NCBI GenBank assembly: GCA_028687585.1
Contig: JAQTZV010000006.1
Location: 155,212 to 219,211 of the forward strand
DNA length: 64,000 nt
Source of the DNA: Desulfuromonadaceae bacterium
GTDB taxonomy: Bacteria; Desulfobacterota; Desulfuromonadia; Geobacterales; Pseudopelobacteraceae
Direction: 5' to 3'
Position numbers and translations under genes: made by a program. The notes beneath the pieces are model-generated. The model was given only the letters and a program-made list of their open reading frames with translations, was not told where the DNA came from and made no database searches. This document shows, piece after piece, positions 53,738 through 62,316 of the stretch; position 1 is the stretch's first letter; the number at the start of each line of letters is the position of its first letter.

Positions 53738-54637
53738 TTAATCCTTCTCTTGTTGGAGCTGGATGGTTGATAGCGCAGACGCTGACAATCCCTCAGTCAG
53801 ATTTGCATAGCGCAGCGTTACCCTGAGGCATTCCCGCATTCGGCGATTATCGATAATATGTGAGCTGTTGACATAGGAAAACATCAGTGGCGACATGACC
53901 CTGCGAGCTTCCTCAAGCGTCACCAGAGGTTGACGCGGGTAGCCGAGCGCATCGGCACAGGCATTGAAATAAGTCGTCATGCTCGAAGGCTGTCCGTCGC
54001 TGATATTAAAAATGTCGCCGTCCTTGCCACGCTCAGCAGCAGCGATACAGACTGCAGCCAGATCGTCGGCGTGGATGCGATTGCTCGGACCGGACTCTTC
54101 TTCAAGTAAAAGCGGTTGTCCCTGGTTGATCTGCATCAGCGGCAGACGACCCGGGCCGTAGATACCGCTGACCCGCAAAATAATGATCGGCACATTATGT
54201 ATGGCGCCATATTCCCGAAAAGCTGTTTCGGCATCAAGGCGACGTTTGCCCATTGCCGAATCGGGGCAGGTGGGGGATTCTTCAGTTATCACCGTGCCAC
54301 CGCTGCCACTGTACACCGAAGTCGCGCTCATATACACGATCTTCTCCGGTTTCTTCGCTTCCGGGATCCGGGCGATAAAGTTTCTGGCACGGCTGTCTGA
54401 AACACCGCCTCCCGGTGGCGGAACGAGATAAAAAATGGCATTGCCCGAAAAATTGAGTTCCGGGTTAGCTGACTGTTCATCAAAGGTGGAGACAACGGTC
54501 AATAGACCTGCTGCGCTAAGTCGCAATGCGTGTTCCGGGGACCTGACCATACAGGTGACATCAGTTCCTGATTCCTGGCAAAGCTGTGCTATTCGCTCTC
54601 CGATGTAGCCGCATCCGGCAATTAAAACCTTTTGCAT
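53738..54637 (-). CDS. NAD-dependent epimerase/dehydratase-family protein (extended SDR)
   Basis: 299 residues from the ATG at 54637. The dinucleotide loop is AGCGYIGERIAQ (a variant of GxxGxxG near 7-13). YMSATSVYSG carries the Ser/Tyr region but the canonical YxxxK lysine is not obvious; MGKRRLDAE stands near it. IHADDLAAVCIAAAERG and FNISDGQPSS are typical of YeeZ-like proteins. The substrate is unknown. It lies 16 bases after the 88-residue protein gene in the same direction. Confidence 0.8.
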   Translation of the reverse strand: MQKVLIAGCGYIGERIAQLCQESGTDVTCMVRSPEHALRLSAAGLLTVVSTFDEQSANPELNFSGNAIFYLVPPPGGGVSDSRARNFIARIPEAKKPEKIVYMSATSVYSGSGGTVITEESPTCPDSAMGKRRLDAETAFREYGAIHNVPIIILRVSGIYGPGRLPLMQINQGQPLLLEEESGPSNRIHADDLAAVCIAAAERGKDGDIFNISDGQPSSMTTYFNACADALGYPRQPLVTLEEARRVMSPLMFSYVNSSHIIDNRRMRECLRVTLRYANLTEGLSASALSTIQLQQEKD

Positions 54638-54653
54638 GAGATTATCCACTCCG

Positions 54654-54920
54654 CTAAGCCAGAAAAGATTTGGCAATCGGCGCCATCGCACCGGTTGCCG
54701 AGGCAACAGCTGCTTTTCGCTCGTCGCTGCTCATAAATGTTTTGAGGTACTTCTTCGCCTTCTTCTTATCCCCTGCAACGGTTTCAGCCATCTTGCACAG
54801 AATTCCGATCGGTACGCCGTTGCGAAACCCCTGCACCAGTTTTTCAATCTCATCGCTGCGTTGTTGTTCCGTCCAGGTTTTAAAGAGTGACGCTCCCAGG
54901 TCGTTGGTGTCATTAAGCAT
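54654..54920 (-). CDS. Conserved-looking 88-residue helical protein, unknown function
   Basis: No family recognised. It is soluble, predicted almost all helical, with many Lys/Glu/Asp residues and no membrane segment. CGGAG precedes the ATG by 7 bases. It is the first gene of the minus-strand operon running to the GT2 gene, and follows the nifJ terminator. Confidence 0.65.
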   Translation of the reverse strand: MLNDTNDLGASLFKTWTEQQRSDEIEKLVQGFRNGVPIGILCKMAETVAGDKKKAKKYLKTFMSSDERKAAVASATGAMAPIAKSFLA

Positions 54921-54942
54921 ATAGTCTCCGTAAATATAATGG

Positions 54943-54971
54943 AAAAGCCCCGCAGATCACTCTGCGGGGCT
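54943..54971 (-). terminator. Intrinsic terminator after nifJ
   Basis: AGCCCCGCAGA (54946-54956) and TCTGCGGGGCT (54961-54971) form a perfect 11-bp stem with a 4-base loop. On the minus strand it is followed by TTTTCC. It ends the recR-nifJ transcript 29 bases past the nifJ stop. Confidence 0.85.
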
Positions 54972-54999
54972 GAATAGTATCATTTCATAAAACTGCTGA

Positions 55000-57900
55000 C
55001 TACTTTTTAACGCAGGTGTCCTCATAGTTAAGCGCAGCAAGTTTCTGGTAGTAGGAGAGGTGAGTCTTAACTCCCTCAGCCGCCTTTGCCATCAAAGTCT
55101 CGGCCTGCTCAGGGTTGGCATTTTTCAGCATCCGGTAACGGTTCTGCCCTTTGGTATATTCGCTGAAATCGATAGTCGGTGCTTTACTGTCGAGTTGCAG
55201 CGGGTTCTTACACTCTGCTATCAACGCAGGGTTGTAGCGATACAGCGGCCAGTAGCCGGAGTTAACAGCCTTTTTCTGCTCATCTACCGCAGTCGTCATG
55301 TTGATGCCGTGGGCGATGCAATGTGCGTAGGCGACAATGATGGATGGACCGTCAAAAGCTTCGGCTTCCATCATAGCCTTGATGCACTGTGCCGGATTGG
55401 CCATGGAAACCTGAGCTACGTAGACCGTACCGTAGGACATGGCTATCATGCCCAGATCCTTTTTGGAAACCGGTTTACCACCAGCGGCAAAGAGGGCAAC
55501 AGCGCCCATTGGTGTTGATTTTGATGCCTGGCCACCGGTGTTTGAATAGACCTCGGTATCAAGAACAAAGAGGTTGATGTTCTTGCCACTGGCGATGACA
55601 TGGTCAAGACCGCCAAAGCCGATATCGTAGGCCCAGCCGTCGCCGCCGATACACCAGACGGATTTGTTAACCAGGTAATCCATGAAAGGAGCCAACTGTT
55701 TTGCAGCAGTGAGCTTGCTTCCTTTGAGGGCTGTTTTGAGTGCATCTACTCTAAGCCGCTGCGCTTCAATATCAGCCTGAGTGATCTGAGGTGCGGCAAG
55801 TATTTCCTTGGCAAGTTTTGCAGCAGCAAAGCCTTTGGTCCCTGCCAGATCATCGAGGAAGCTGCGCGCAGATTTGGTGAACTGATCCACGGTCAGGCGC
55901 ATACCGAAACCGAATTCCGCGTTATCCTCAAACAGAGAGTTCGACCAGGCTGGTCCACGTCCATCAGCACGTTTGGCATACGGGGTAGTAGGGAGATTGC
56001 CGCCATAGATTGAGGAACAACCGGTTGCGTTGGCAACCAGCATGCGATCGCCAAACAGCTGGGTGAGCAGCTTGAGATATGGTGTTTCACCGCAGCCCTG
56101 GCATGCACCGGAGAATTCAAATAGCGGACGCACCAGTTGGTTGCTGCGCAGTGTTTCAAGCTTGAGTTTGCTGGCATCGACATCGGGAAGCGACAGGAAG
56201 AAGTCGAAGTTTTCCACTTCAGCAGCGCGAAGCGGCGGCTGGAAATGCATATCCAGTGCCTTGTGCTCAGGATTCTGCTTGTCTTTTGCCGGGCAGTTGT
56301 AGGCACAGGCGCCACAACCGGTGCAGTCTTCCGGAGCAATCTGAATAGTCAGTTTTTTGCCGGCCATTTCGGTAATTTTGCAATCAGTGGATTTGAAAGT
56401 TTTTGGGGCTTTCTTGAGCAGAGCCGCATCGTAGGCTTTGAGGCGCACTGCCGCGTGTGGGCAGACAAACGAACAGATTCCGCACTGGATACAGATTTTC
56501 TCATCCCATACCGGGATATCGACAGCGATGTTGCGTTTTTCGTACTGCGATGTTGCAGTCGGAAAGGTACCATCAACCGGCATCTTGGAAACCGGCAGAT
56601 TATCACCCAGGCCGGCAACGATAACCCCGGTAACTTCTTTAACAAATTTCGGCGCTTTGCTGGAAACAGCAGCAGCCATCTTCAGCTTGCTGGTGGCCTT
56701 AGCCGGAACCTTGACTTCATAAAAATTGTTCAGACCGGCGTCAACCGCTTTGTAGTTCATTTCCAGAACGGTCTCGCCTGCCTTGCCGTAAGACTTCTTG
56801 ATGGCGTCCTTGATTGAGGCCACAGCATCCTTAAGCGGAATGATATTGGAAATTTTGAAGAACGCCGTCTGCATTATCACGTTAATACGAGGTCCAAGGC
56901 CGATCTCATTGCCCAATTTAACGCCGTCGATGACGTAAAACTTGAGTTTTTTGGAGATGATCTGCTGCTGCACTTCTTTCGGAATGGTATCCCAGACGGT
57001 GTCGTGTTCAAATGGTGCATTGAGCAGGAAGGTCGCACCGTCTTTAGCACGAGCCAGAAGGTCGTATTTTTCCAGAAAGGAGAAGTTGTGGCAGGCGACA
57101 AAGTCGGCCTCCTGAACCAGATATGGAGCGCGGATCGGTTTTTTCCCGAAGCGCAGGTGCGAAGTGGTCATGGAACCGGCCTTCTTGGAGTCGTACACAA
57201 AATATGCCTGAGCGTTGTTGTTTGTTTCTTCACCAATAATCTTGATGGAGTTTTTATTCGCGCCAACGGTGCCGTCAGAACCGAGGCCGAAGAACATCGC
57301 CTCGTACGTTCCCGGCATCGGGTTTTTGAAGGTGTAATCAACCGCAAGACTGCAATTGGTAACATCTTCTTCAATGCCGACGACAAATTTATTTCTTGGT
57401 TTCTTCGCTTTCAGGTTATCCAGCACCGCTTTTGCCATGGCCGGATTGAACTCTTTGGAGCCAAGACCATAGCGGCCACCGACGATGACCGGATAGCCGT
57501 CGAATTTGAATTTACCGTCAGCCATGGCTTCGCCTATAGCGGTACGAATATCCAGGTAGAGTGGTTCACCAAGTGAGCCAGGCTCTTTGGTCCGGTCCAG
57601 AACGGCAATTTTTTTGACGGTTTTGGGGAGCGCCTTGATGAATGAATCGAGAGGGAACGGACGGTAGAGGTGAATCTTGATTACGCCGACTTTTTCACCC
57701 TGTTTTACCAGATTTTCAACCGTGTCCTGAACAACGTCCGCTCCGGAACCCATGACCACAACTACGCGATCAGCGTCTTTGGCGCCTGCGTATTCAACCA
57801 GCTTGTACTTACGGCCGGTCAGTTTGCCGAACTTGTCCATTTCTTCCTGCACGATCTTTTCGCAGGCCGGGTAGAACGCGTTGACCGTTTCACGCCCCTG

Positions 57901-58578
57901 GAAGTAGACATCCGGATTTTGGGCAGTACCACGCATTTCAGGACGATCCGGGGTAAGTCCACGCAGTTTGTGTTGGGCAATCAGCTTGTCATCGAGCATG
58001 GCGCGCATGTCGTCGTATGAGATCTCTTCGACTTTCTGGATCTCATGGGAGGTACGGAACCCGTCAAAATAGTGCAGGAAGGGGATGCGGCTGCGCAGCG
58101 TCGAAGACTGGGCGATCAGGGCAAAATCCATAACTTCCTGGACATTGTTGGAACAGAGGAATGCCCAACCTGTCGCGCGGCAGGACATGACGTCGGAGTG
58201 ATCGCCAAAGATGGAGAGTGCCTGAGCAGCAATTGCCCGAGCGGTAACATGAAATACCGTTGAAGTAAGTTCGCCGGCAATCTTGTACATATTCGGGATC
58301 ATCAGCAATAATCCCTGGCTGGCAGTGAATGTTGTGGTTAGAGCGCCGGCCTGCAGAGCGCCGTGGACAGCTCCGGATGCGCCACCTTCGGACTGCAGCT
58401 CAGCAATAGTCGGGACAACACCCCAAATATTCTTCTCGCCTGCGGCACTTTTGGCGTCGGATATTTCGCCCATAACCGATGACGGGGTAATCGGATAAAT
58501 AGCGATGACTTCGTTGGTGGCGTGGGCCACGTGTGCGGCGGCGGTGTTGCCGTCGATGGTTACCATTTTTCTGCTCAT
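55000..58578 (-). CDS. nifJ: Pyruvate:ferredoxin (flavodoxin) oxidoreductase, single-chain
   Basis: 1192 residues, full length for the fused homodimeric enzyme. Domain order: pyruvate-binding N-terminus, domain II, the gamma domain (about 420-630), a ferredoxin domain with ICIQCGICSFVCPH (about 693) and DCTGCGACAYNCP (about 753), and the thiamine diphosphate domain with GACQGCGETPY (about 824) and GGDGWAYDIGFGGLDH. It interconverts pyruvate plus CoA and acetyl-CoA plus CO2 with ferredoxin, and in acetate users also makes pyruvate. GAGGAGG precedes the ATG. It follows recR by 34 bases. Confidence 0.97.
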   Translation of the reverse strand: MSRKMVTIDGNTAAAHVAHATNEVIAIYPITPSSVMGEISDAKSAAGEKNIWGVVPTIAELQSEGGASGAVHGALQAGALTTTFTASQGLLLMIPNMYKIAGELTSTVFHVTARAIAAQALSIFGDHSDVMSCRATGWAFLCSNNVQEVMDFALIAQSSTLRSRIPFLHYFDGFRTSHEIQKVEEISYDDMRAMLDDKLIAQHKLRGLTPDRPEMRGTAQNPDVYFQGRETVNAFYPACEKIVQEEMDKFGKLTGRKYKLVEYAGAKDADRVVVVMGSGADVVQDTVENLVKQGEKVGVIKIHLYRPFPLDSFIKALPKTVKKIAVLDRTKEPGSLGEPLYLDIRTAIGEAMADGKFKFDGYPVIVGGRYGLGSKEFNPAMAKAVLDNLKAKKPRNKFVVGIEEDVTNCSLAVDYTFKNPMPGTYEAMFFGLGSDGTVGANKNSIKIIGEETNNNAQAYFVYDSKKAGSMTTSHLRFGKKPIRAPYLVQEADFVACHNFSFLEKYDLLARAKDGATFLLNAPFEHDTVWDTIPKEVQQQIISKKLKFYVIDGVKLGNEIGLGPRINVIMQTAFFKISNIIPLKDAVASIKDAIKKSYGKAGETVLEMNYKAVDAGLNNFYEVKVPAKATSKLKMAAAVSSKAPKFVKEVTGVIVAGLGDNLPVSKMPVDGTFPTATSQYEKRNIAVDIPVWDEKICIQCGICSFVCPHAAVRLKAYDAALLKKAPKTFKSTDCKITEMAGKKLTIQIAPEDCTGCGACAYNCPAKDKQNPEHKALDMHFQPPLRAAEVENFDFFLSLPDVDASKLKLETLRSNQLVRPLFEFSGACQGCGETPYLKLLTQLFGDRMLVANATGCSSIYGGNLPTTPYAKRADGRGPAWSNSLFEDNAEFGFGMRLTVDQFTKSARSFLDDLAGTKGFAAAKLAKEILAAPQITQADIEAQRLRVDALKTALKGSKLTAAKQLAPFMDYLVNKSVWCIGGDGWAYDIGFGGLDHVIASGKNINLFVLDTEVYSNTGGQASKSTPMGAVALFAAGGKPVSKKDLGMIAMSYGTVYVAQVSMANPAQCIKAMMEAEAFDGPSIIVAYAHCIAHGINMTTAVDEQKKAVNSGYWPLYRYNPALIAECKNPLQLDSKAPTIDFSEYTKGQNRYRMLKNANPEQAETLMAKAAEGVKTHLSYYQKLAALNYEDTCVKK

Positions 58579-58612
58579 GTACTGCCTCCTCTGTGGGATG
58601 TTTGACTATCGA

Positions 58613-59206
58613 CTACAATTCGTTTCTACCCTGTAGCGCCCACTGTACGGTGGCCGCATCTACAAACTCAATGTCACTGCCGAGCGGTATACCGTGTGCG
58701 AGGCGGCTGATTTTAACTCCGGTCGGCTTCAGTATTTTGGTTAGATAGAGTGCCGTAGCTTCACCTTCGACCGTGAAGTTTGTGGCAATCACCACTTCGT
58801 GAACCAGGCCAGTTTTGATTCGCTCCTCAAGCTCCGTGATTCTCAGATTGGCGGGCCCAATACCGGAAAGTGGCGAAATGGCACCTTCCAGAACGTGGTA
58901 GGTACCCTGATACGCGTTGCTCCGTTCAAGGGCCATCAGATCCTGCGAGTTTTCAACGACACAGATAATACCCGATTCCCTGTTGCCGGAGCAGATCGAG
59001 CATGGGTCGTTCTCCGTGATGGCAAAGCAGATCGAGCATGGTCGAACCCGGTCTCTAACCTCACAGAGCGATTCAGATAATGCCGTCAGATTCCGGGGAG
59101 TTTTAAGAAGATGAAACGCCAAACGGAGCGCAGTTCGTTCTCCGACTCCCGGCAATTTCTTCAACTCCCCAACCAAGCGCATCAATGAGGATGATTTTGT
59201 TAACAT
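58613..59206 (-). CDS. recR: Recombination mediator RecR
   Basis: 197 residues. Helix-hairpin-helix LKKLPGVGERTALRLAFHLL, zinc finger CSICFAITENDPCSIC, Toprim ICVVENSQDLMALERS and Walker-like C-terminus GSDIEFVDAATVQWAL. It works with RecO and RecF to load RecA; recO is at 62317-63057. Order dnaX-ybaB-recR on the minus strand is the conserved arrangement. Confidence 0.96.
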   Translation of the reverse strand: MLTKSSSLMRLVGELKKLPGVGERTALRLAFHLLKTPRNLTALSESLCEVRDRVRPCSICFAITENDPCSICSGNRESGIICVVENSQDLMALERSNAYQGTYHVLEGAISPLSGIGPANLRITELEERIKTGLVHEVVIATNFTVEGEATALYLTKILKPTGVKISRLAHGIPLGSDIEFVDAATVQWALQGRNEL

Positions 59207-59457
59207 AAATCCCGGGACAAATAAAACATTTTTTTAGTGTTATAGTGTGGTTAAAAAAGAACTTCCCCTGCACCGGGCGGAGAAGCGATCACCGGAAACC
59301 GGAGAGGAGCGTAAAAACATCTGTTGTCCTCTAGCGGTGTGTCTCTTGATACTACGATGCAAGCGAATCAACTATTAGCCGAACTAAAATATTTAGTCAA
59401 ATTAAAACAACAATCCACGTATGCCACGAAAAAACAAGCGTTAACTGGTTGTTTTAA
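59207..59457. other. 251-base spacer between ybaB and recR
   Basis: Unusually long for this normally tight gene pair, and the half nearest ybaB is A/T-rich. No homology seen. On the plus strand a 34-codon frame (59357-59461, starting MQANQLLAELKYLV) ends inside the ybaB stop; on the minus strand a 26-codon frame starting at 59320 has AGAGGA upstream. A short palindrome CCGG-AAA-CCGG is near 59290. None is enough to call a gene. Confidence 0.5.
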
Positions 59458-59772
59458 CTAGAAAAGACCAGGTATGTTCATACCACCGGTAATTTTAGAC
59501 ATTTCGTCCCCCATCTCGGCATGAACTTTCTTTAAAGCCTCATTAGCTGCAGTAATTACGAGGTCCTGCAGCATTTCAACATCATTCGGGTCAACCGCTT
59601 CTTTTTTTATTTCAAGTGAAATTATTTCATTTTTTCCGTTGACAGTGATTGTAACGGCTCCGCCACCGGATGTTGCCATGGCTGTTTTTAAGCTGGCCTC
59701 TTCCTGCAACCGAGCCATTTTCTGCTGAATCATCTGAGCCTGCTTCATGATATTTGCTAATCCCTTTGACAT
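59458..59772 (-). CDS. YbaB/EbfC family nucleoid-associated protein
   Basis: 104 residues from the ATG at 59772 with GAGGGGG upstream; the frame is open to 59856 without a site. A helical start (MSKGLANIMKQAQMIQQKM) is followed by the three-strand segment VTITVNGKNEIISLEI and a helix with EMLQDLVITAANEALKKV. It binds DNA as a dimer. Situated between dnaX and recR as in most bacteria. Confidence 0.94.
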   Translation of the reverse strand: MSKGLANIMKQAQMIQQKMARLQEEASLKTAMATSGGGAVTITVNGKNEIISLEIKKEAVDPNDVEMLQDLVITAANEALKKVHAEMGDEMSKITGGMNIPGLF

Positions 59773-59821
59773 TTGTCCCCCTCGATTTTTTGTACTAATT
59801 ACTGTAAATAGCCGGAATGGT

Positions 59822-61501
59822 CTAAAAACTCTGTACATCAGTAACAGTGCATCCAAACACCCGCTCAGCCTCTTTGGTCACCGGATGGTTTTCAACCTCC
59901 AGCTTCAATTCTTCCAGGAGTTGTTCGGAGTCACTCTTTTTTTTTTCAGCCAACGACAAAGGCACATCAGCGAAGCCTGCTTCAATGGGTTTAATCCGGA
60001 TAACGGTATTACCTCCGGCAAATGCGCAGGCTAATCTTTGGACGTCAGCAATAAATTCTGCATCCTGGGCGGCGGTCAGATAGTAGCTGCCTGCGGGAAA
60101 GCCGATTTCAATCACACCGGGCTCCTGCTTGAGCGGGCTGCCATGCTCAAGCACCGAGCCGTGCTGAAGGTCCTTGCCATTGACAAAAGCCACAAAACGG
60201 CCCCAGTCGGTCTGGCTCCCGGTTGTTTTTGGAGCTACCCCGGCTTCAACATCATGCCGCGCAAGATGCGCGTTCACGGGGTTATGAAACTCAACCTCCT
60301 GCTTGGCCGCCCCAGAAGCAACTCTGGTGGTTTCCCATGGCAGTGACGGCGTATGAACCGCTGCAGTCTCAAGCAGTTTTATCTTTTCAATCAGTTCCTG
60401 TATCGGCACCAAGGGAGCGAGCAGGGTGGCTTTGAGAAGCGCCATCTCCACAATCAGGCGCGGGAAACTGGCGTACGCCAGTTCAGACTCGGCTTTTATA
60501 AACAGGGTCAAGCGGCGCTGAACATCCAGTGCAGTGACGTGGAGAGACTGTTTGTGCAGTTCATCGAGTTCGGCTGCTGTTATATCAAGGATTTCTTCCG
60601 GCTTTTTAACAGAGCGGATCACCAGCAGATTGCGAAAATGTTCAATCAGTTCCTGACAGAACTGACGCATATTATAGCCGACCAGATCAACCTGTTTAAT
60701 TCCTGCAAGAACACCTTGTGAGTTTCCTTCAAAAACTGCCGCCGATATTTCAGCCAGCAGCCGCCTGTCGATAGTTCCCAGCAGAGTGGCAACGTCTTCA
60801 TCGCTGACGGTGTCGCTGCAGAAGGCCAGCACCTGGTCGAAGGCGGTAAGTGAATCACGCATGCTGCCGTCGCCTTTGCGGGCGATCAGTGCCAGGGCAG
60901 GGTCACTGATGGTGACCTTCTCCTGAACGGCAATCTCACGCAGACGGCCGATAATTTTCGTCAGGGTCACGCGCTTGAAATCAAAGCGCTGGCATCGGGA
61001 AAGAATTGTTACCGGCAGCTTGTGCGGTTCAGTCGTGGCAAAGATGAACTTAACATGTTCCGGGGGTTCTTCAAGAGTCTTCAGAAGCGCATTGAAGGCG
61101 TTCGTGGAGAGCATGTGAACTTCGTCGATGATGATTATGCGATAACGGCTATGCGAAGGGAGATATTTGATGTTGTCGCGCAGGTCGCGGACGTCATCCA
61201 CTCCGTTATTTGAGGCGCCGTCTATTTCGAAGACATCAGTGGAGGTCCCCTTTGTTATTTCAATGCATTGTGGACATTCGTTGCACGGTTCGGGCGTAAC
61301 GCCGACTGCACAATTGAGGGTTTTTGCCATGATCCGGGCGGTACTGGTTTTTCCGACACCCCTGGCGCCGGTAAAAAGGAAGGCATGGGCGATTCTCCCG
61401 GAATTGATGGCATTTTGCAGGGTACGGCTGACATGCTCCTGGCCTACCAGTTCCGAAAATCTTTGGGGGCGATATTTTAGTGCCAGAACCTGATATTGCA
61501 T
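59822..61501 (-). CDS. dnaX: DNA polymerase III subunits gamma/tau
   Basis: 559 residues from the ATG at 61501, giving the usual MQYQVLALKYRPQRF start. Walker A TGARGVGKTS, a zinc module CNECPQC, Walker B IIIIDEVHML and sensor FATTEPHKLPVTILSRCQRF are intact. It loads the sliding clamp. The coding strand carries ten A residues (59946-59937) at codons for EKKKS, residues 519-523. A one-base slip there would end the protein at once with TGA, 37 residues short. Confidence 0.95.
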   Translation of the reverse strand: MQYQVLALKYRPQRFSELVGQEHVSRTLQNAINSGRIAHAFLFTGARGVGKTSTARIMAKTLNCAVGVTPEPCNECPQCIEITKGTSTDVFEIDGASNNGVDDVRDLRDNIKYLPSHSRYRIIIIDEVHMLSTNAFNALLKTLEEPPEHVKFIFATTEPHKLPVTILSRCQRFDFKRVTLTKIIGRLREIAVQEKVTISDPALALIARKGDGSMRDSLTAFDQVLAFCSDTVSDEDVATLLGTIDRRLLAEISAAVFEGNSQGVLAGIKQVDLVGYNMRQFCQELIEHFRNLLVIRSVKKPEEILDITAAELDELHKQSLHVTALDVQRRLTLFIKAESELAYASFPRLIVEMALLKATLLAPLVPIQELIEKIKLLETAAVHTPSLPWETTRVASGAAKQEVEFHNPVNAHLARHDVEAGVAPKTTGSQTDWGRFVAFVNGKDLQHGSVLEHGSPLKQEPGVIEIGFPAGSYYLTAAQDAEFIADVQRLACAFAGGNTVIRIKPIEAGFADVPLSLAEKKKSDSEQLLEELKLEVENHPVTKEAERVFGCTVTDVQSF

Positions 61502-61610
61502 ACCATTGGACAAAGGATCGAACCTCGAAGGAAATCTGTCACCCGCCGGTTGCGTCGGGGGCAACATTCAGTTCAGGAAAAGGGGGTGGGATATTAACGC
61601 TTGCAGACGC

Positions 61611-61720
61611 ATATGATAGCCGGGTTTACCCGCGGCACACAGCAGGAGCCGCTGCCGTTGCTTCCTTCCGGACCTGGCGGAGTTCACGGCGTGCCGTTGC
61701 GCGAGGCCCGGCTATCATAT
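61611..61720 (-). ncRNA. ffs: Signal recognition particle RNA (4.5S, small bacterial type)
   Basis: The minus strand contains CCAGGTCCGGAAGGAAGCA, the conserved domain IV motif with GGAA tetraloop that binds Ffh. Fourteen-base arms (61611-61624 and 61707-61720) close the long hairpin, and a further 7-bp repeat (61601-61607 with 61724-61730) flanks it. It lies 110 bases upstream of dnaX, a common bacterial position. The RNA targets membrane proteins for co-translational insertion. Confidence 0.95.
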
Positions 61721-61730
61721 CCATCTGCAA

Positions 61731-61975
61731 ACAATTAGCTCGCTAAAAACAATACGCCAACAAATGCAAAACATGCGTAATTGAATGTCCTAGATAGCAT
61801 AAGGAGGGGGAGGTGGGCAAGTACAAATACGAGAGGTTCAACAGGGTGCTCGCACGTTTAGACATAAACTGCCTAATTGTGGTGTATTGAACGAAATTGC
61901 TGGAATATAATTGTAGAAGATTTATATTGGCTGAAGTTTTATCGGAGGAACGAAAATTATTACGGGAGAGCCACC
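61731..61975. other. Spacer between ffs and the selenoprotein gene
   Basis: It contains the promoter side of ffs (minus) and the upstream region of the selenoprotein gene (plus). A 25-codon plus-strand frame (61813-61890, GTG start) has a perfect AAGGAGG 5 bases upstream but no homology. Nothing else is recognised. Confidence 0.5.
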
Positions 61976-62254
61976 ATGAACATCCGGAAAAAATTTCTTG
62001 ATTATGAGTATGAAGAGGTCCTTGACGGCAGGGTACGCGAGTTGATCAGAGTTGGGTGCGCTATTGCTGTCGGATGCCCGACCTGACTAAAAAAACACTT
62101 CGCGGTCGCGAAGTCGGAAGGAGCTACCGAGTCGGAACTGCGGGAGGCAATCGCATACGGCATGATTGCGCCGAGCGGTCGGGCGAAAAACTTTGCTCTC
62201 GATATGCTCGCAGAAATTCAGGCGGATAACCGCTCAAACGGACAATCCAGTTAA
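61976..62254 (+). CDS. AhpD-like/carboxymuconolactone decarboxylase-family selenoprotein (in-frame TGA = Sec37)
   Basis: 92 residues if the TGA at 62084-62086 is read as selenocysteine. Before it: RELIRVGCAIAVGCPT; after it: LKKHFAVAKSEGATESELRE and then AIAYGMIAPSGRAKNFAL, ending at TAA 62252-62254. The two halves are in one frame and together match the CMD/AhpD fold, whose redox motif CxxC...H here is C34-P-T-U37 with H41. A 7-bp hairpin (62097-62114) with loop GGUC starts 10 bases after the TGA, and its first loop G is 18 bases past it, as in bacterial SECIS elements. AhpD-like proteins are a known selenoprotein family. Role: probable thiol-disulfide or peroxide reduction. Ordinary gene callers would split or drop it. 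Confidence 0.85.
62084..62114 (+). promoter_or_regulatory. Bacterial SECIS-like element downstream of the Sec codon
   Basis: TGA at 62084-62086; arms ACTTCGC (62097-62103) and GCGAAGT (62108-62114) with apical loop GGTC (62104-62107). The distance from UGA to the loop (17 bases) and a G in the first loop positions match the known bacterial SECIS model recognised by SelB. Confidence 0.75.
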
Positions 62255-62316
62255 ACGAGTGCCTTGCCTTCGTCTCCGGCCACAATGTTTCACCTGCAGG
62301 AGCAGGAAATACTTTT

